A stretch of 64,000 bases of DNA from JARRPM01 sp963765545 (GCA_963765545.1 CAVXWW010000004.1:1860001-1924000); one strand, 5' to 3'. Shown: positions 25,289-34,503, numbered from the stretch's first letter. Notes: generated from the sequence alone by a model not told the origin. Numbers and translations: made by a program.

Positions 25289-26518
25289 CTACTGCGTGGT
25301 GGCAGCGGTGACCTCTTGTGGCTGCTTGGCCGTATATCCGGGCGGCACTTTGTCCCAGGGGTAGCCGTTAACAGCCTTCTTATAGGCATAGTCGTAAAGC
25401 TCACGCATATACTGGGCGTCAAATTCCTCGCGATGCTCCGCGTTAAAGTCAGAGCCGATAAAGGCCAGGTTGTAGTCCACACCGTCTTCCTCCGTCGTCA
25501 GGTAGATTCGGTACAAATCGCCGAATCCCTGTGATTGCAGCAGGGTGGCGATTGCCTTGCCGGTAATTGTAACCGTGCTCCGATCAACCCTCGACCAGTT
25601 TGAATCCAGTCGTGCATTGCGCAGTATGTAGGCCCGGCGCTCACGGATATTCTGCAGGTTCCTCGCGTCGATTTCGGTGGAAATGGCCGGTGGATAGAGG
25701 AACACCTGGGCCATGGTACCGCCGTCCACGTGCATTTCCTGATACAGTATCCCATCCAATTTAACGTCTATCATCACTGGCGAAAATGCCCCGGGAATCG
25801 AGGCCGAAGCCAGCATGATGCGGTGGAAGAGGTCTGCAGACTCCGGCGTATTTGCCGCTGCAATCGCCCCCATATTCCAGATCACAGGCTGCTGTGCGTC
25901 CAGGTTGGTGGTGCCAACAAACAGAAACCGACCTCGACGATAGGCTTCGGCCACCGCGGCGAGAAACTTATCATCCACAAATTTTCCAATCAGTTCGTAC
26001 AGTGGTGTGGTATCGCCGAGCCCGTCCTGGGTCAGCGCCGACAACATGCTTCGCCGGTTGAAGATGTCTTTCTGGGTTACAGAGGTGTAGACCTGCGACA
26101 ATTCATCGTCGTAGTCAGAGCCGAGGAAGGCAAAGGGAGCAATGAGACCACCGGTACTGACGCCCGTGACGACCTTGAACTGGGGCCTGTCTCCCCGGGC
26201 ACTCCAACCATTTAGCAGCCCCGCGCCAAAGGCACCATTATCGCCGCCGCCTGAAATGGCCAGGTAGGCTACGGGTGGCAGAGGGCCAGTTTCGCCATCC
26301 CGCTTACGGGCAGCCTGTTCTTTGTCCAGAGACGCCAGCGCCTCGGCGACAATTGCCGAATTGTCACTCATGGGCCAGAACCTGGCATTGGGAATGCCTG
26401 GTATCTCAGCGCGCTGAACCGCCTGCTCCGGGACAGCCTCCCGCCGCTCCAGTGAACCACATGCCGAGACGAGCAGGGCAAGCAGGGCGACAGTAAAAAA
26501 CCTGACCGATAGTTGCAT
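25289..26518 (-). CDS. Patatin-like phospholipase, lipoprotein (409 aa)
   Basis: ATG 26518 gives a lipoprotein signal with Cys20 (LLVSAC). The patatin domain has the glycine-rich oxyanion motif ISGGGDNGAFGAGLL, nucleophile GVSTGG (S121) and a later DGG in HVDGGTMAQV for the Ser-Asp dyad. It is expected to hydrolyse acyl esters of lipids in the cell envelope. It converges with the barrel protein at 24342; a short GC-rich hairpin (GCGCTG...CAGCGC, ~25270-25288) lies between them. Confidence 0.9.
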   Translation of the reverse strand: MQLSVRFFTVALLALLVSACGSLERREAVPEQAVQRAEIPGIPNARFWPMSDNSAIVAEALASLDKEQAARKRDGETGPLPPVAYLAISGGGDNGAFGAGLLNGWSARGDRPQFKVVTGVSTGGLIAPFAFLGSDYDDELSQVYTSVTQKDIFNRRSMLSALTQDGLGDTTPLYELIGKFVDDKFLAAVAEAYRRGRFLFVGTTNLDAQQPVIWNMGAIAAANTPESADLFHRIMLASASIPGAFSPVMIDVKLDGILYQEMHVDGGTMAQVFLYPPAISTEIDARNLQNIRERRAYILRNARLDSNWSRVDRSTVTITGKAIATLLQSQGFGDLYRIYLTTEEDGVDYNLAFIGSDFNAEHREEFDAQYMRELYDYAYKKAVNGYPWDKVPPGYTAKQPQEVTAATTQ

Positions 26519-27021
26519 AAATAAGTTTCCTTTTAACACGAATAATTAGTTGGCTGCGGAGGGGCTTAACACCGTTCTGTCTCCAGAGCGGTGCGTTTGG
26601 GCGGTGAGCTCCGTTGCAGAATTGCTACCGCACAGGTGGCCCGAATGTGTTCCCATGGCGTACAACTCGCCAGTGTAGTTGCCCGTGACAAAATACATTG
26701 CTATTTCGGCTCAAAATAAATTGTTTTGGACCATTAGTCGAGGTTCAGGCCATAGTCCTGCTCCATTTTGTGACCGCACCCACCCTCAGATTTCGATAGT
26801 GTTCAGACCTGACGAGATGCCTGCCAAGGTTGAATAGATTACTAACAGCGGCATGGGAAATCTCGAATCGCTGTGCCTGCCTGACCGATTTGAACCTCCG
26901 GGATGCCGGACCACGCATCCCTCGCTCCCTGACGCTGGTCGCCAAAAAAATTCATACCCTGTAAACCGGGGCAGGCTCTCCTCCGATTCTACCAATTTGG
27001 CCCGTTAAACTTGTCAGCACC
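26519..27021. other. Intergenic region without a recognised gene
   Basis: About 500 bp between two minus-strand genes. Short minus-strand readings (26745-26995) have no ribosome-binding site and no recognisable motif. No hairpin with a T-run stood out. It should hold the promoter of the patatin gene. Confidence 0.45.
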
Positions 27022-28860
27022 CTACAGAGTCTTCGTGACGATGGCGCAGAAAAAACCCATGAGTGTGCAGAATCCGACAATAGACCCGCCCTTGATATAA
27101 GCCTCAGGCAGCATGGTCTGGGCAATCATCGTCAGCATGGCGCCGGCGGCAAGGCCCTCCAGGAATGGGAAGAAAACCGGGTCGGAAAGGTCCATCATCA
27201 GCTTGCCCAGTGCAGCACCCACACCGGTTAGCAGCATGATGGATGTCCACATCAGTAGAATGCGTTTCCGGCTGAAATTCTCCTCGAACATTCCGCGTGA
27301 ACTGGACAGCGCTTCCGGGTAGTTGGCCAGGAACAGTCCGACTATAAGAGACAGGCTGATCCCGTCAGGCGAAAGGCTTGCACCGATCACCAGGGACTCC
27401 GGAATACCATCCAGCAGTATACCCAGCCAGATTGCTACCGAGACCCCTCTTGATTCACTGGACTCTACCCCCTCCTCCAGCAGGCTTGTTGGAGCATTAC
27501 CGGCATGGACGGACTTCAAGGCATGGGTAACCCACTCATGTATGCGACCGGCATCCAGGTGATAGCGCTGGTGCAGGTAATCGGAGATCGCGGGGCCCTG
27601 CAGATAGGCACATAGGCGATGACGAATATCCGGGTAGCTGGCCAGTAGTCGCTCGTAGTCTTCTCTGCGCAGGGTCCATGCACCACATTCACGCAGTACT
27701 TTTGCCGATACCGTGTGCCTGACGCCGGTCAGGAAGGAGCGCACACCGACGCCATCTCCAGCTTCATACCGACTGGGTAGTGACCGCTGATGGGAATCCG
27801 AAAGGGTGATCCCGCCATCTTCCAGGATGAACAGGCGGTCTGCGGGGTCGCCCTCATTGAACAGTGTTTCGCCGGGCTGGTAGCGTCGGTAGATCAGGTG
27901 CAGGGACAGCCAATTGGCTTCTTCACTCGATAAGTCTTCCAGCCATGGCATGCGATCCAACTGGTGGGCGAAAGCCCTGAAATGCCCGGAATGCCTTACT
28001 ACCGGGCGCGCGTCAGGCAGGCGGCCCTCATCGTCCAGGGACGCCATCGCCTCGTCGAACCAGGTCAGGGCTTCCTCCTGGCTCATATTCTGGTGTTCGG
28101 TGAGATACTTATGGATCCGAGGTTGCTGTAGCCACTCCTTTACGCTCTGTTGAAACACCTCGGATTCGCTTAGCAGCCGCCTTATGCTGGCCTCATCGAT
28201 GCGCCAGCCCCAACTGGACTCAGTAGCGGTGGCGTTGTAGCAGTGTGCCGAGCCGGTGAACAGGGAGTCGGCGCCAAAGGCCTGGTTGGCAGCTACCCGG
28301 CGAACCGTTCGCGCACCAGTTCCTGTCGTTTTACGATCATCGCAGATTTCGATCTCGCCCTTGATCAGTACATAGACAGCGTCAGCAGGATCGCCCTCGC
28401 GGTATACATGGGCACCTCTGGGGTAATAACGTGGTTCGATATCCTCAGCGAGCTTCTTGAACTCCTCGCTGGAAAGACCCTGCAGGGCGGATGTTTGATC
28501 CAACTGGGCGAGGATACGTTTTAGCCTGCGCCGGGTTTCTAGCCGTGAATGATGTACTGAGGTAGAAATCTTGCGCCTGAAACCGCCGAAGTCATTCACC
28601 AGCAGATTCAAGCCGATGAATAGCAACCCACCGGCAATAAAGCCGGTAAAGAGCGCGCCATAATGGCCCAGTTCCAATACCGGTGCCACCAGGTCTATCG
28701 TGAGTGCAGCCAGCAGGGCACCACCGCCAAAGGCCATCATGGCGGCCACAGTGCGGCTCTCGGGCTGCCAGACGAATGATGTCAGGGCACCCAACGGCAG
28801 TGACATGGCACTGATCAGCCCTATCGCACAGGCCAGCCACACCAGTTCCAACTCAGGCAT
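27022..28860 (-). CDS. ZIP-like membrane protein with two inserted cyclic-nucleotide-binding domains (612 aa)
   Basis: Three N-terminal membrane segments (residues ~5-90) are followed by a basic linker. Two cNMP-binding (CAP_ED) domains come next: the first ~125-240 (YYPRGAHVYREGDPADAVYVLIKGEIEI), the second ~310-430 (YQPGETLFNEGDPADRLFILEDGGITL). The C-terminal membrane half (~472-612) has ZIP-transporter-like segments (LLDGIPESLVIGASL; ANYPEALSSS; FLEGLAAGAMLTMIAQTMLPEAY). The usual ZIP histidine is an aspartate in DGIPES. The transporter thus seems split by a regulatory module, suggesting ligand-gated ion movement; neither ligand nor ion is known. It diverges from a sigma factor gene. Confidence 0.8.
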   Translation of the reverse strand: MPELELVWLACAIGLISAMSLPLGALTSFVWQPESRTVAAMMAFGGGALLAALTIDLVAPVLELGHYGALFTGFIAGGLLFIGLNLLVNDFGGFRRKISTSVHHSRLETRRRLKRILAQLDQTSALQGLSSEEFKKLAEDIEPRYYPRGAHVYREGDPADAVYVLIKGEIEICDDRKTTGTGARTVRRVAANQAFGADSLFTGSAHCYNATATESSWGWRIDEASIRRLLSESEVFQQSVKEWLQQPRIHKYLTEHQNMSQEEALTWFDEAMASLDDEGRLPDARPVVRHSGHFRAFAHQLDRMPWLEDLSSEEANWLSLHLIYRRYQPGETLFNEGDPADRLFILEDGGITLSDSHQRSLPSRYEAGDGVGVRSFLTGVRHTVSAKVLRECGAWTLRREDYERLLASYPDIRHRLCAYLQGPAISDYLHQRYHLDAGRIHEWVTHALKSVHAGNAPTSLLEEGVESSESRGVSVAIWLGILLDGIPESLVIGASLSPDGISLSLIVGLFLANYPEALSSSRGMFEENFSRKRILLMWTSIMLLTGVGAALGKLMMDLSDPVFFPFLEGLAAGAMLTMIAQTMLPEAYIKGGSIVGFCTLMGFFCAIVTKTL

Positions 28861-28890
28861 GTGGCTGTCTTTTATAAAGTCGCGCGGTCG

Positions 28891-29061
28891 TTACCCTGCC
28901 GCGCTTTCGGCCCATAGCACCTGCCACTTGCTGCATACTTTTTCCTCATCGGGGGCTGCGATACATAACTTTTTGTACCGCGGCAAGCTGTAGGCTAACA
29001 CGACAGCGCCAGGCTGGCCCTTGCCCGTGAGTGCCTTGGCCAGTTCCAGTGTCACACTCAT
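28891..29061 (-). CDS. Possible small protein of unknown function (56 aa)
   Basis: Thirty bases upstream of the ZIP/cNMP gene on the same strand is an open reading frame beginning MSVTLELAKALTGKGQPGAV and continuing YSLPRYKKLCIAAPDEEKVCSKW. The composition looks protein-like and it has two cysteines, but there is no good ribosome-binding site. No family was recognised. The rest of the 28861-29285 interval holds the divergent promoter region of the sigma gene, in which I could not fix boxes. Confidence 0.35.
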   Translation of the reverse strand: MSVTLELAKALTGKGQPGAVVLAYSLPRYKKLCIAAPDEEKVCSKWQVLWAESAAG

Positions 29062-29285
29062 GGTTTTGTTTAACACTTCGCCGATGCATCGGACCGAGGC
29101 TGTCGTGGTTGCGCCCACTTGTGGAACTCGAGGCACCGGAAACCGGCCCTGGACAGGGCTACGGGGGTTGACTCGCTTCTGTGTACAGCCTTTGTCTCGC
29201 AAGCTATTGGAAAGATTGAGGAAACACCTCTCCGACTGGATGTCTCCCGCGTATATACATAGAGTCGTAACCGCGGAGAATCAGC

Positions 29286-30617
29286 ATGAATGCACACACA
29301 CCTGCCAGGGAAGAGCAGGACCTTGAGCGGCTATACGCGCAGGCACGCCAGCACGATTTATTGAGCCGTGAACAGGAGCAGGAGATTGACGAGCGCAAGT
29401 GGACGGCTATAAGCCAATTGCTTGAGCTGCTGAGCGAGGATCCGTTTTCCCGCCAATGCCTGCTGCGCTGGATCGTGGCTTGCAAGGAACCACTGCCGGA
29501 GATCACCCGGTTCAGCTGTCGCGAACACCGGTTCCTCTTGCGCAGGGAAATGGCAGACTATTTGCCCGGCGGTATCCAGGCCAAAAAGATAAGCGCACTG
29601 GCGCAAAGATTTGCGAAAGCGCCTTCCAACGAAACACTCCTGGGTAGCCTGCTGGAATTGTCACTTCCCGCCACGCTGGTGGTGGGCATGGCCGAGGCGG
29701 TATTACAACGATCTGCCAAAGCGCATCGCAATAAGGTCGCTGCTGCCCTTCTGGACTGGCAACGGCAAATTTCACCGCAGCTTGATGCTGCTGATAAGCC
29801 AGCGCCCGCCACGCTGAAAGCGCTGGCGGCCCAAATCCGCGAGTATACCGAGACTCGCGACCTGCTCATCACGCACAACTTGCGGCTGGTCTATACAATC
29901 GCCAACCGCAGCCGCAACAGGGGGGCGCAGTTCCTGGACCTCGTACAGGAGGGCAACCTGGGTCTGCTGCGAGCCGCGGAGAAGTTCCAGTTTGATCGCG
30001 GCTATCGATTCAGCACCTACGCCTTCAACTGGATCACCCAGGGCGTGCGGCGCCATCTCGCGGAATCTGCAGGCGCCATTCGATTCCCCAGCCATATTCA
30101 GGAGCAGCTGGGCAAACTCCATGGTGAACGTGGCAGAAGCCTGGCACGTTCGGGCAAGGCAATAAGCGATACGGAGTTGGCAGGCGTGCTCGGGCTGCCC
30201 GTCGCCAAAACACGCGAGTTATTGCAGTTGCGCAACTTCGGGCTGTCACTCGAGACGCCCCGGTTCGAAGAAGAGCCGGGCACCACGCTGCTCGATACGA
30301 TGCCCGGGGGGCCCTTTGCCGACCCCGCCGCTGAAGCCGAACAGTCTTCGCTCAATCGACGGCTCCTCAGTGAAATAGGCCGGCTTACGCCGACCGAGCA
30401 ACAGGTTGTGATACAGCGCTGGGGACTATTGGATGAGCCTCCCCTGACGCGCTCTGAGATCGCCACCCAGCTGTCGCTGAGCACTGAGCGGGTGCGCCAG
30501 CTCGAACAGTCAGGACTGAAGAAGCTGGGCCAGAACGAGACGATACACGCGGTCTACAACGATCACTGCCACGCCCCGGCCAATGGGCAGGATCACCCGT
30601 CCTCGGCGACGTCGTAG
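29286..30617 (+). CDS. Sigma-70 family RNA polymerase sigma factor with atypical N-terminus (443 aa)
   Basis: Region 2 is clear at ~187-262 (NLRLVYTIANRSRNRGAQFLDLVQEGNLGLLRAAEKF...FSTYAFNWITQGVRRHL). Region 3 follows, then region 4 (LTPTEQQVVIQRWGLL...LTRSEIATQLSLSTERVRQLEQSGLKKL). WITQGV replaces the WIRQAI of RpoD/RpoS. The ~185-residue N-terminus is unlike RpoD region 1.1 or RpoS and contains helical, charged sequence. It is probably an alternative group 2/3 sigma factor controlling a stress or light regulon. It is divergent from the ZIP/cNMP gene and 120 bp upstream of a photolyase. No anti-sigma gene is adjacent. Confidence 0.88.
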   Translation: MNAHTPAREEQDLERLYAQARQHDLLSREQEQEIDERKWTAISQLLELLSEDPFSRQCLLRWIVACKEPLPEITRFSCREHRFLLRREMADYLPGGIQAKKISALAQRFAKAPSNETLLGSLLELSLPATLVVGMAEAVLQRSAKAHRNKVAAALLDWQRQISPQLDAADKPAPATLKALAAQIREYTETRDLLITHNLRLVYTIANRSRNRGAQFLDLVQEGNLGLLRAAEKFQFDRGYRFSTYAFNWITQGVRRHLAESAGAIRFPSHIQEQLGKLHGERGRSLARSGKAISDTELAGVLGLPVAKTRELLQLRNFGLSLETPRFEEEPGTTLLDTMPGGPFADPAAEAEQSSLNRRLLSEIGRLTPTEQQVVIQRWGLLDEPPLTRSEIATQLSLSTERVRQLEQSGLKKLGQNETIHAVYNDHCHAPANGQDHPSSATS

Positions 30618-30640
30618 TTCTCGCAGGCTCTGCCGTGAGA

Positions 30641-30678
30641 GAATTCCGGGGAATTCCCGGGACAGTTTAAACTTCCCC
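30641..30678. promoter_or_regulatory. Nested palindromes upstream of the photolyase
   Basis: A near-perfect palindrome CCGGGGAATTCCCGGG (~30646-30661) overlaps a second symmetric block, GGGACAGTTTAAACTTCCCC, containing the perfect AGTTTAAACT (~30664-30673). They lie in the 120-bp gap between the sigma factor and photolyase genes. They could be an operator for the photolyase gene or a hairpin ending the sigma transcript. Confidence 0.4.
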
Positions 30679-30737
30679 AGAATCCCTGGCTTAACACCCC
30701 GGCTGGTCGAATTGCCGGCTACTAACGTATAAGCCCT

Positions 30738-32291
30738 ATGAAAAAACACTATCGCCAATTGCGCTGGCTCCTGGGAGACCAGCTGCATGAAAATCATTCC
30801 TGGTTTGGCAAGGTCGACGACGAGGTGCTCTATGTCATCGCCGAGCTACCCCAGGAAGCCACGTATGTCCGGCACCATGTCCAGAAGCTGTGTGCCTTCT
30901 TTGCCGCCATGGCAGCCTTTGCCGAATTGCTGCGCTCTCGCGGCCACCAGGTGCTCTACCTGACCCTGGATGACAGCTGTCAATACAGTGACCTGAGCTC
31001 GGCGATAACTGCGCTTGTCCAGCGCTTCGACGCCAGGGAATTTCATTATCAGCAACCGGACGAGTACCGCCTGGTACAGCAGTTCGAGAGTCTGGAGCTG
31101 CCGGAGACGGTGGCCATTCGGCGGGTTGAGACTGAACACTTCCTGCTCCCCTTCTCTGAAATCAGTGAGCACTTTCCCAGCGGCAAGCATGTGCGCATGG
31201 AGTCGTTTTATCGCAGGATGCGGCTGCGATTCGATATTCTGATGGAAGGTGATAGACCTGCCGGTGATAAATGGAATTACGATCAACAGAATCGCCAGAA
31301 GCTGAAAAAAAGTGATCTCGTTGAGATTCCGGCACCCTTAAGCTTCGGTACCGATGTTGGCGACATCCTGGAACGCCTGCAACGCCACGCCGTTGATTAC
31401 TTCGGTACCGTCTGCGACCCCTTGCCCTGGCCGGTAACCAGGGCCCAGGCCCTGCAACTGCTGGATTTTTTCTGCGAGCATTGCCTGCGGCAGTTTGGTC
31501 GCTTCCAGGACGCCATGACCGGTAACAGCGATCACAGCTGGAGCCTTTATCACTCACGCCTGTCTTTCGCACTTAATACCAAGCTGCTGACGCCCCGGGA
31601 AGTTATCGACAGCGCTATCGCCAGCTACCACGCCAGGGAACAGATCGACCTCGCGCAGGTGGAGGGATTCGTGCGCCAGGTTCTCGGGTGGCGCGAGTAC
31701 ATTCGCGGCGTCTACTGGGCAAACATGCCCGACTATGCCGACCTCAATCACTACCAGGCCAGCCGCCCGCTACCCGAGTTTTTCTGGACCGGCAACACCC
31801 GCATGCGCTGTATGCAGCAGGCCATCAAGCAGTCATTGGACTATGCCTATGCTCACCACATCCAGCGCCTGATGGTTACCGGGAACTTCGGCCTGCTGGC
31901 GGGCATCGATCCAGACCAGCTTGACCAGTGGTATCTCGGTATCTATATCGACGCCATAGAATGGGTTGAAATGCCCAATACTCGCGGCATGTCCCAGTAT
32001 GCCGACGGCGGAATAGTCGGCACCAAGCCCTACGCGGCCGGCGGCAACTACATCAATAAAATGAGTGACTATTGCGGTCAGTGTTACTACAAGGTTGCCG
32101 AGAAGACAGGAGACCGGGCCTGCCCCTTCAACAGTCTTTACTGGCATTTTATGCAGCGACACCGCAAAGAGCTGAGCCAGAATCAACGAATACGCATGAT
32201 CTATGGCAACTGGGACCGCATGGGCGAGGAAAAACAAAAGGCCATACTGGAGCATGCCGAGGAAAGCCTGGGCAAACTGGAATCACTTTGA
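30738..32291 (+). CDS. phrB: FeS-type (6-4) photolyase/cryptochrome (517 aa)
   Basis: A cryptochrome/photolyase of the FeS-BCP (prokaryotic 6-4) family. The start RQLRWLLGDQLHENHSWF is the family's Rossmann antenna domain. The C-terminal FAD domain contains VLGWREYIRGVYWANMPDY and MVTGNFGLLAGIDPDQLDQWYLGIYIDAIEWVEMPNTRGMSQYADGG. Cysteines C358, C446, C449 and C462 have the same spacing (88, 3, 13) as the iron-sulfur ligands of Agrobacterium PhrB. The expected role is light-driven repair of UV photoproducts. It follows the sigma factor gene, suggesting shared light or stress control. Confidence 0.93.
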   Translation: MKKHYRQLRWLLGDQLHENHSWFGKVDDEVLYVIAELPQEATYVRHHVQKLCAFFAAMAAFAELLRSRGHQVLYLTLDDSCQYSDLSSAITALVQRFDAREFHYQQPDEYRLVQQFESLELPETVAIRRVETEHFLLPFSEISEHFPSGKHVRMESFYRRMRLRFDILMEGDRPAGDKWNYDQQNRQKLKKSDLVEIPAPLSFGTDVGDILERLQRHAVDYFGTVCDPLPWPVTRAQALQLLDFFCEHCLRQFGRFQDAMTGNSDHSWSLYHSRLSFALNTKLLTPREVIDSAIASYHAREQIDLAQVEGFVRQVLGWREYIRGVYWANMPDYADLNHYQASRPLPEFFWTGNTRMRCMQQAIKQSLDYAYAHHIQRLMVTGNFGLLAGIDPDQLDQWYLGIYIDAIEWVEMPNTRGMSQYADGGIVGTKPYAAGGNYINKMSDYCGQCYYKVAEKTGDRACPFNSLYWHFMQRHRKELSQNQRIRMIYGNWDRMGEEKQKAILEHAEESLGKLESL

Positions 32292-32455
32292 GCCTGCACT
32301 GGCCCGAGGAAGCAATGCACAGGGGATTTCCGCAACCCTCTATGTAGGATGGCCGGTGCCCGCTGGCACCCGACCCAGACCTGCCAGACAAGGACACCCT
32401 CCAGAAAACGGGGTCAGCGTCACGCATGTTGGGCAGTGATTCTGATCCATCGGTT

Positions 32456-33046
32456 TCAGGCGCTGTTTCGGGCAGCCCGAATCATCGGGGTAATAAGCGG
32501 CGAGCTACCGATCCGGATTTGTCCCATGGCCTCGAACCCGTGTCGTTCATACAGCGATATGTTTTTCGGGTTCGACGATTCCAGGTAGGCGGGCAGTGCC
32601 TGCTCGTCAATGTGCTGCAGTGCGTGTTTCATCAGCACCGCACCCAGTCCCATGCCCTGGCGGGCCGGGTCTACCCCGATAACCGGCAGGTACCAGCAGG
32701 GCTCATCGGGATGGTAGGAGCCCATGGCCTGAAAAACACCAACGACGTCTTCCAATATCTCTTCCCGAATCGTGCTCGAGGTGTAATCCGAGAACCTTTC
32801 CTCGTCGGGACCAAAGCCGGGCGGAAACCACAGTGCCGCGCCCTCAAAGGCCTCAGTGCGATAGGCCGTGCCGCAATCGATAGCACCCCCGCAAAAGGCA
32901 TCGAAGGCGGGAACGCTGTTCACGTAATCTTCGGCCTGGGGATAAAACCAGCGCACCAGGGGATCGGAGGAGAAGCCCAGCATGACAGTGGCCATTACAC
33001 GATCGCGTTCGGCCTGGGTGACAACACTTATTTCGGGTGTGTACAT
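32456..33046 (-). CDS. GNAT family N-acetyltransferase (196 aa)
   Basis: The C-terminal part has the acetyl-CoA binding pattern LPVIGVDPARQGMGLGAVLMKHAL followed by LESSNPKNISLYERHGFEAMG, typical of GNAT motifs A and B. The N-terminal half (MYTPEISVVTQAERDRVMATVMLGFSSDPLVRWFYP) is of the type often annotated as broad acetyltransferase. AGGAG lies eight bases before the ATG. Acceptor substrate unknown. It converges with the photolyase gene. Confidence 0.88.
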   Translation of the reverse strand: MYTPEISVVTQAERDRVMATVMLGFSSDPLVRWFYPQAEDYVNSVPAFDAFCGGAIDCGTAYRTEAFEGAALWFPPGFGPDEERFSDYTSSTIREEILEDVVGVFQAMGSYHPDEPCWYLPVIGVDPARQGMGLGAVLMKHALQHIDEQALPAYLESSNPKNISLYERHGFEAMGQIRIGSSPLITPMIRAARNSA

Positions 33047-33162
33047 AGCAATAGCTCCTGTGGGTGCAGGCTTACCTTATACGTGAGCGAAGGCTAAAAC
33101 AATCCGGGCATGATGGTGGGCCAGGCCGCACTGACGCGTAGCGCCAGATAGGCTATCGGGGA

Positions 33163-33390
33163 TTACTCGAACACAAAAACGGGCCTGTTTTGCTGAAAGC
33201 ATTGAAGCACGCAACCAATCATGTTCGGGCGTTCGATAACGTAAATTTCAAATACGGTATATCCGCCACCGTAAATCGTAGAGCCGGTAGGAGAGGATGG
33301 GGCGGAAACCGCCATTCGGGCAAGACCGGTGATCAAGGAGTCTGAGCCCTTGTAGGTTATATCCAACCGTTGCCGGGGGATGGATGGCAC
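33163..33390 (-). CDS. Doubtful small protein or gene fragment (75 aa)
   Basis: A GTG-started reading with protein-like composition (TYKGSDSLITGLARMAVSAP, then STIYGGGYTVFEIYVIERP). No family was recognised and no strong ribosome-binding site is present. It lies in the ~470-bp gap between the acetyltransferase and enoyl-CoA hydratase genes, which otherwise holds only a direct repeat near 33443. It may be the tail of a lost gene. Confidence 0.3.
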   Translation of the reverse strand: MPSIPRQRLDITYKGSDSLITGLARMAVSAPSSPTGSTIYGGGYTVFEIYVIERPNMIGCVLQCFQQNRPVFVFE

Positions 33391-33442
33391 CTGACCAAGC
33401 CTATTCTGGCGTCCCGGTGGCTAGTTGCTGTGAATCCGGGGC

Positions 33443-33496
33443 GAATATGGGGACGCATCTATTTGTGACGTTTACCCCACGTCAGGTCAAAAAAAT
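33443..33496 (+). repeat. Direct repeat flanking echA-like gene, copy A
   Basis: It begins GAATATGG and ends TGACGTTTACCCCACGTCAG followed by GTC and an A-run. It contains a small hairpin (GACG...CGTC). A second copy in the same orientation is at 34504-34560. The pair brackets the enoyl-CoA hydratase gene. Confidence 0.65.
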
Positions 33497-33520
33497 GCTC
33501 CCTAAGTTCACGATGCCGCT

Positions 33521-34360
33521 CTAACGCCCCTTGAAGACAGGCGCGCGCTTTTCCATCCTTGCCATCAGACCCTCAGCGAAATCCTCACTGTTAAACAATT
33601 CACCCAGTACCTCGTTCTCCAGGTCCAGGGCCTGGGTCAACTCTTCCAGCCGCTGTTTGTGTACGATGCGCTTCATCCCGCGAATTGAAGCACCCGCCCC
33701 ACGCGGGGGAATCAACTGCAATACTTTTTCTCTGGTGAATGACAGTAACTCGTCATGGGGAAGCACCGCATTGGCTATACCTAGCTCCAGCAATTCCTGT
33801 GCTTCGATCCTATCCGGATAGAACAACAGCTCCTTGGCCTTTTGCATACCCAATAATCGCGGCAGCATATAAGTCGAACCCAACTCCGCGGATATGCCCA
33901 GGCTCGCAAAGGGGAGCCGCGCCCAGGCGTGCTCTGACAGGTAAATTTGATCCGCCACCGCCAGCGGCAGTGTGAAACCACCGCCTATAGCCAGTCCATT
34001 GACCGCCGCCAGCACCGGCTTGTCACATTGAAAGAACTCCAGCACGGTGCGCTTCATGGCGATATCCGCCATATCAATCTGCGCCAGAATGTCTTCCGGG
34101 AGGTGATCATAGATGCCCGGTACGAAATAGCCACCACTACTGAATGCCTGCTTTGTTGCATCGCTGTCCGGATCCGACGTGCCCGTCAGAATCATTGCCA
34201 AGGCGTCGTCGTCTCCCTGGAAGTGCTTGGCCGCCCAGTACAGCTCCAGAGCGGTTAAACCACTAATGGCATTCTTTCGTTTTGGAGTGTTCATTCTGAC
34301 GGTGACTATGCCATCCGTATCGAGCTGGTAGCTGATATCCGAAAAGTCAGTTGTGTGCAT
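33521..34360 (-). CDS. Enoyl-CoA hydratase/isomerase family protein (279 aa)
   Basis: Crotonase fold: an oxyanion-hole region FSSGGYFVPGI and the central motif KPVLAAVNGLAIGGGFTLPLAVADQIYLSEHA, followed by FASLGISAELGSTYMLPRLLG with a Glu at the usual catalytic position (SAELGST). It hydrates or isomerises an enoyl-CoA in fatty acid or related degradation. AAAGG lies before the ATG. It stands alone between two direct repeats, outside the acyl-CoA dehydrogenase operon. Confidence 0.9.
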   Translation of the reverse strand: MHTTDFSDISYQLDTDGIVTVRMNTPKRKNAISGLTALELYWAAKHFQGDDDALAMILTGTSDPDSDATKQAFSSGGYFVPGIYDHLPEDILAQIDMADIAMKRTVLEFFQCDKPVLAAVNGLAIGGGFTLPLAVADQIYLSEHAWARLPFASLGISAELGSTYMLPRLLGMQKAKELLFYPDRIEAQELLELGIANAVLPHDELLSFTREKVLQLIPPRGAGASIRGMKRIVHKQRLEELTQALDLENEVLGELFNSEDFAEGLMARMEKRAPVFKGR

Positions 34361-34503
34361 GTTTTACCTTTAGCGTCTTTTGGAGGATTCTAGCGCGGTC
34401 GAGAACTCTAACAAGTTTGGTCGGGACTCGCCAACCGCATAGGGAATGCATTACTGTATAGAGGAGTCAAAACCCGGGGTAACATGCCCCCTTGGAATAT
34501 CCA

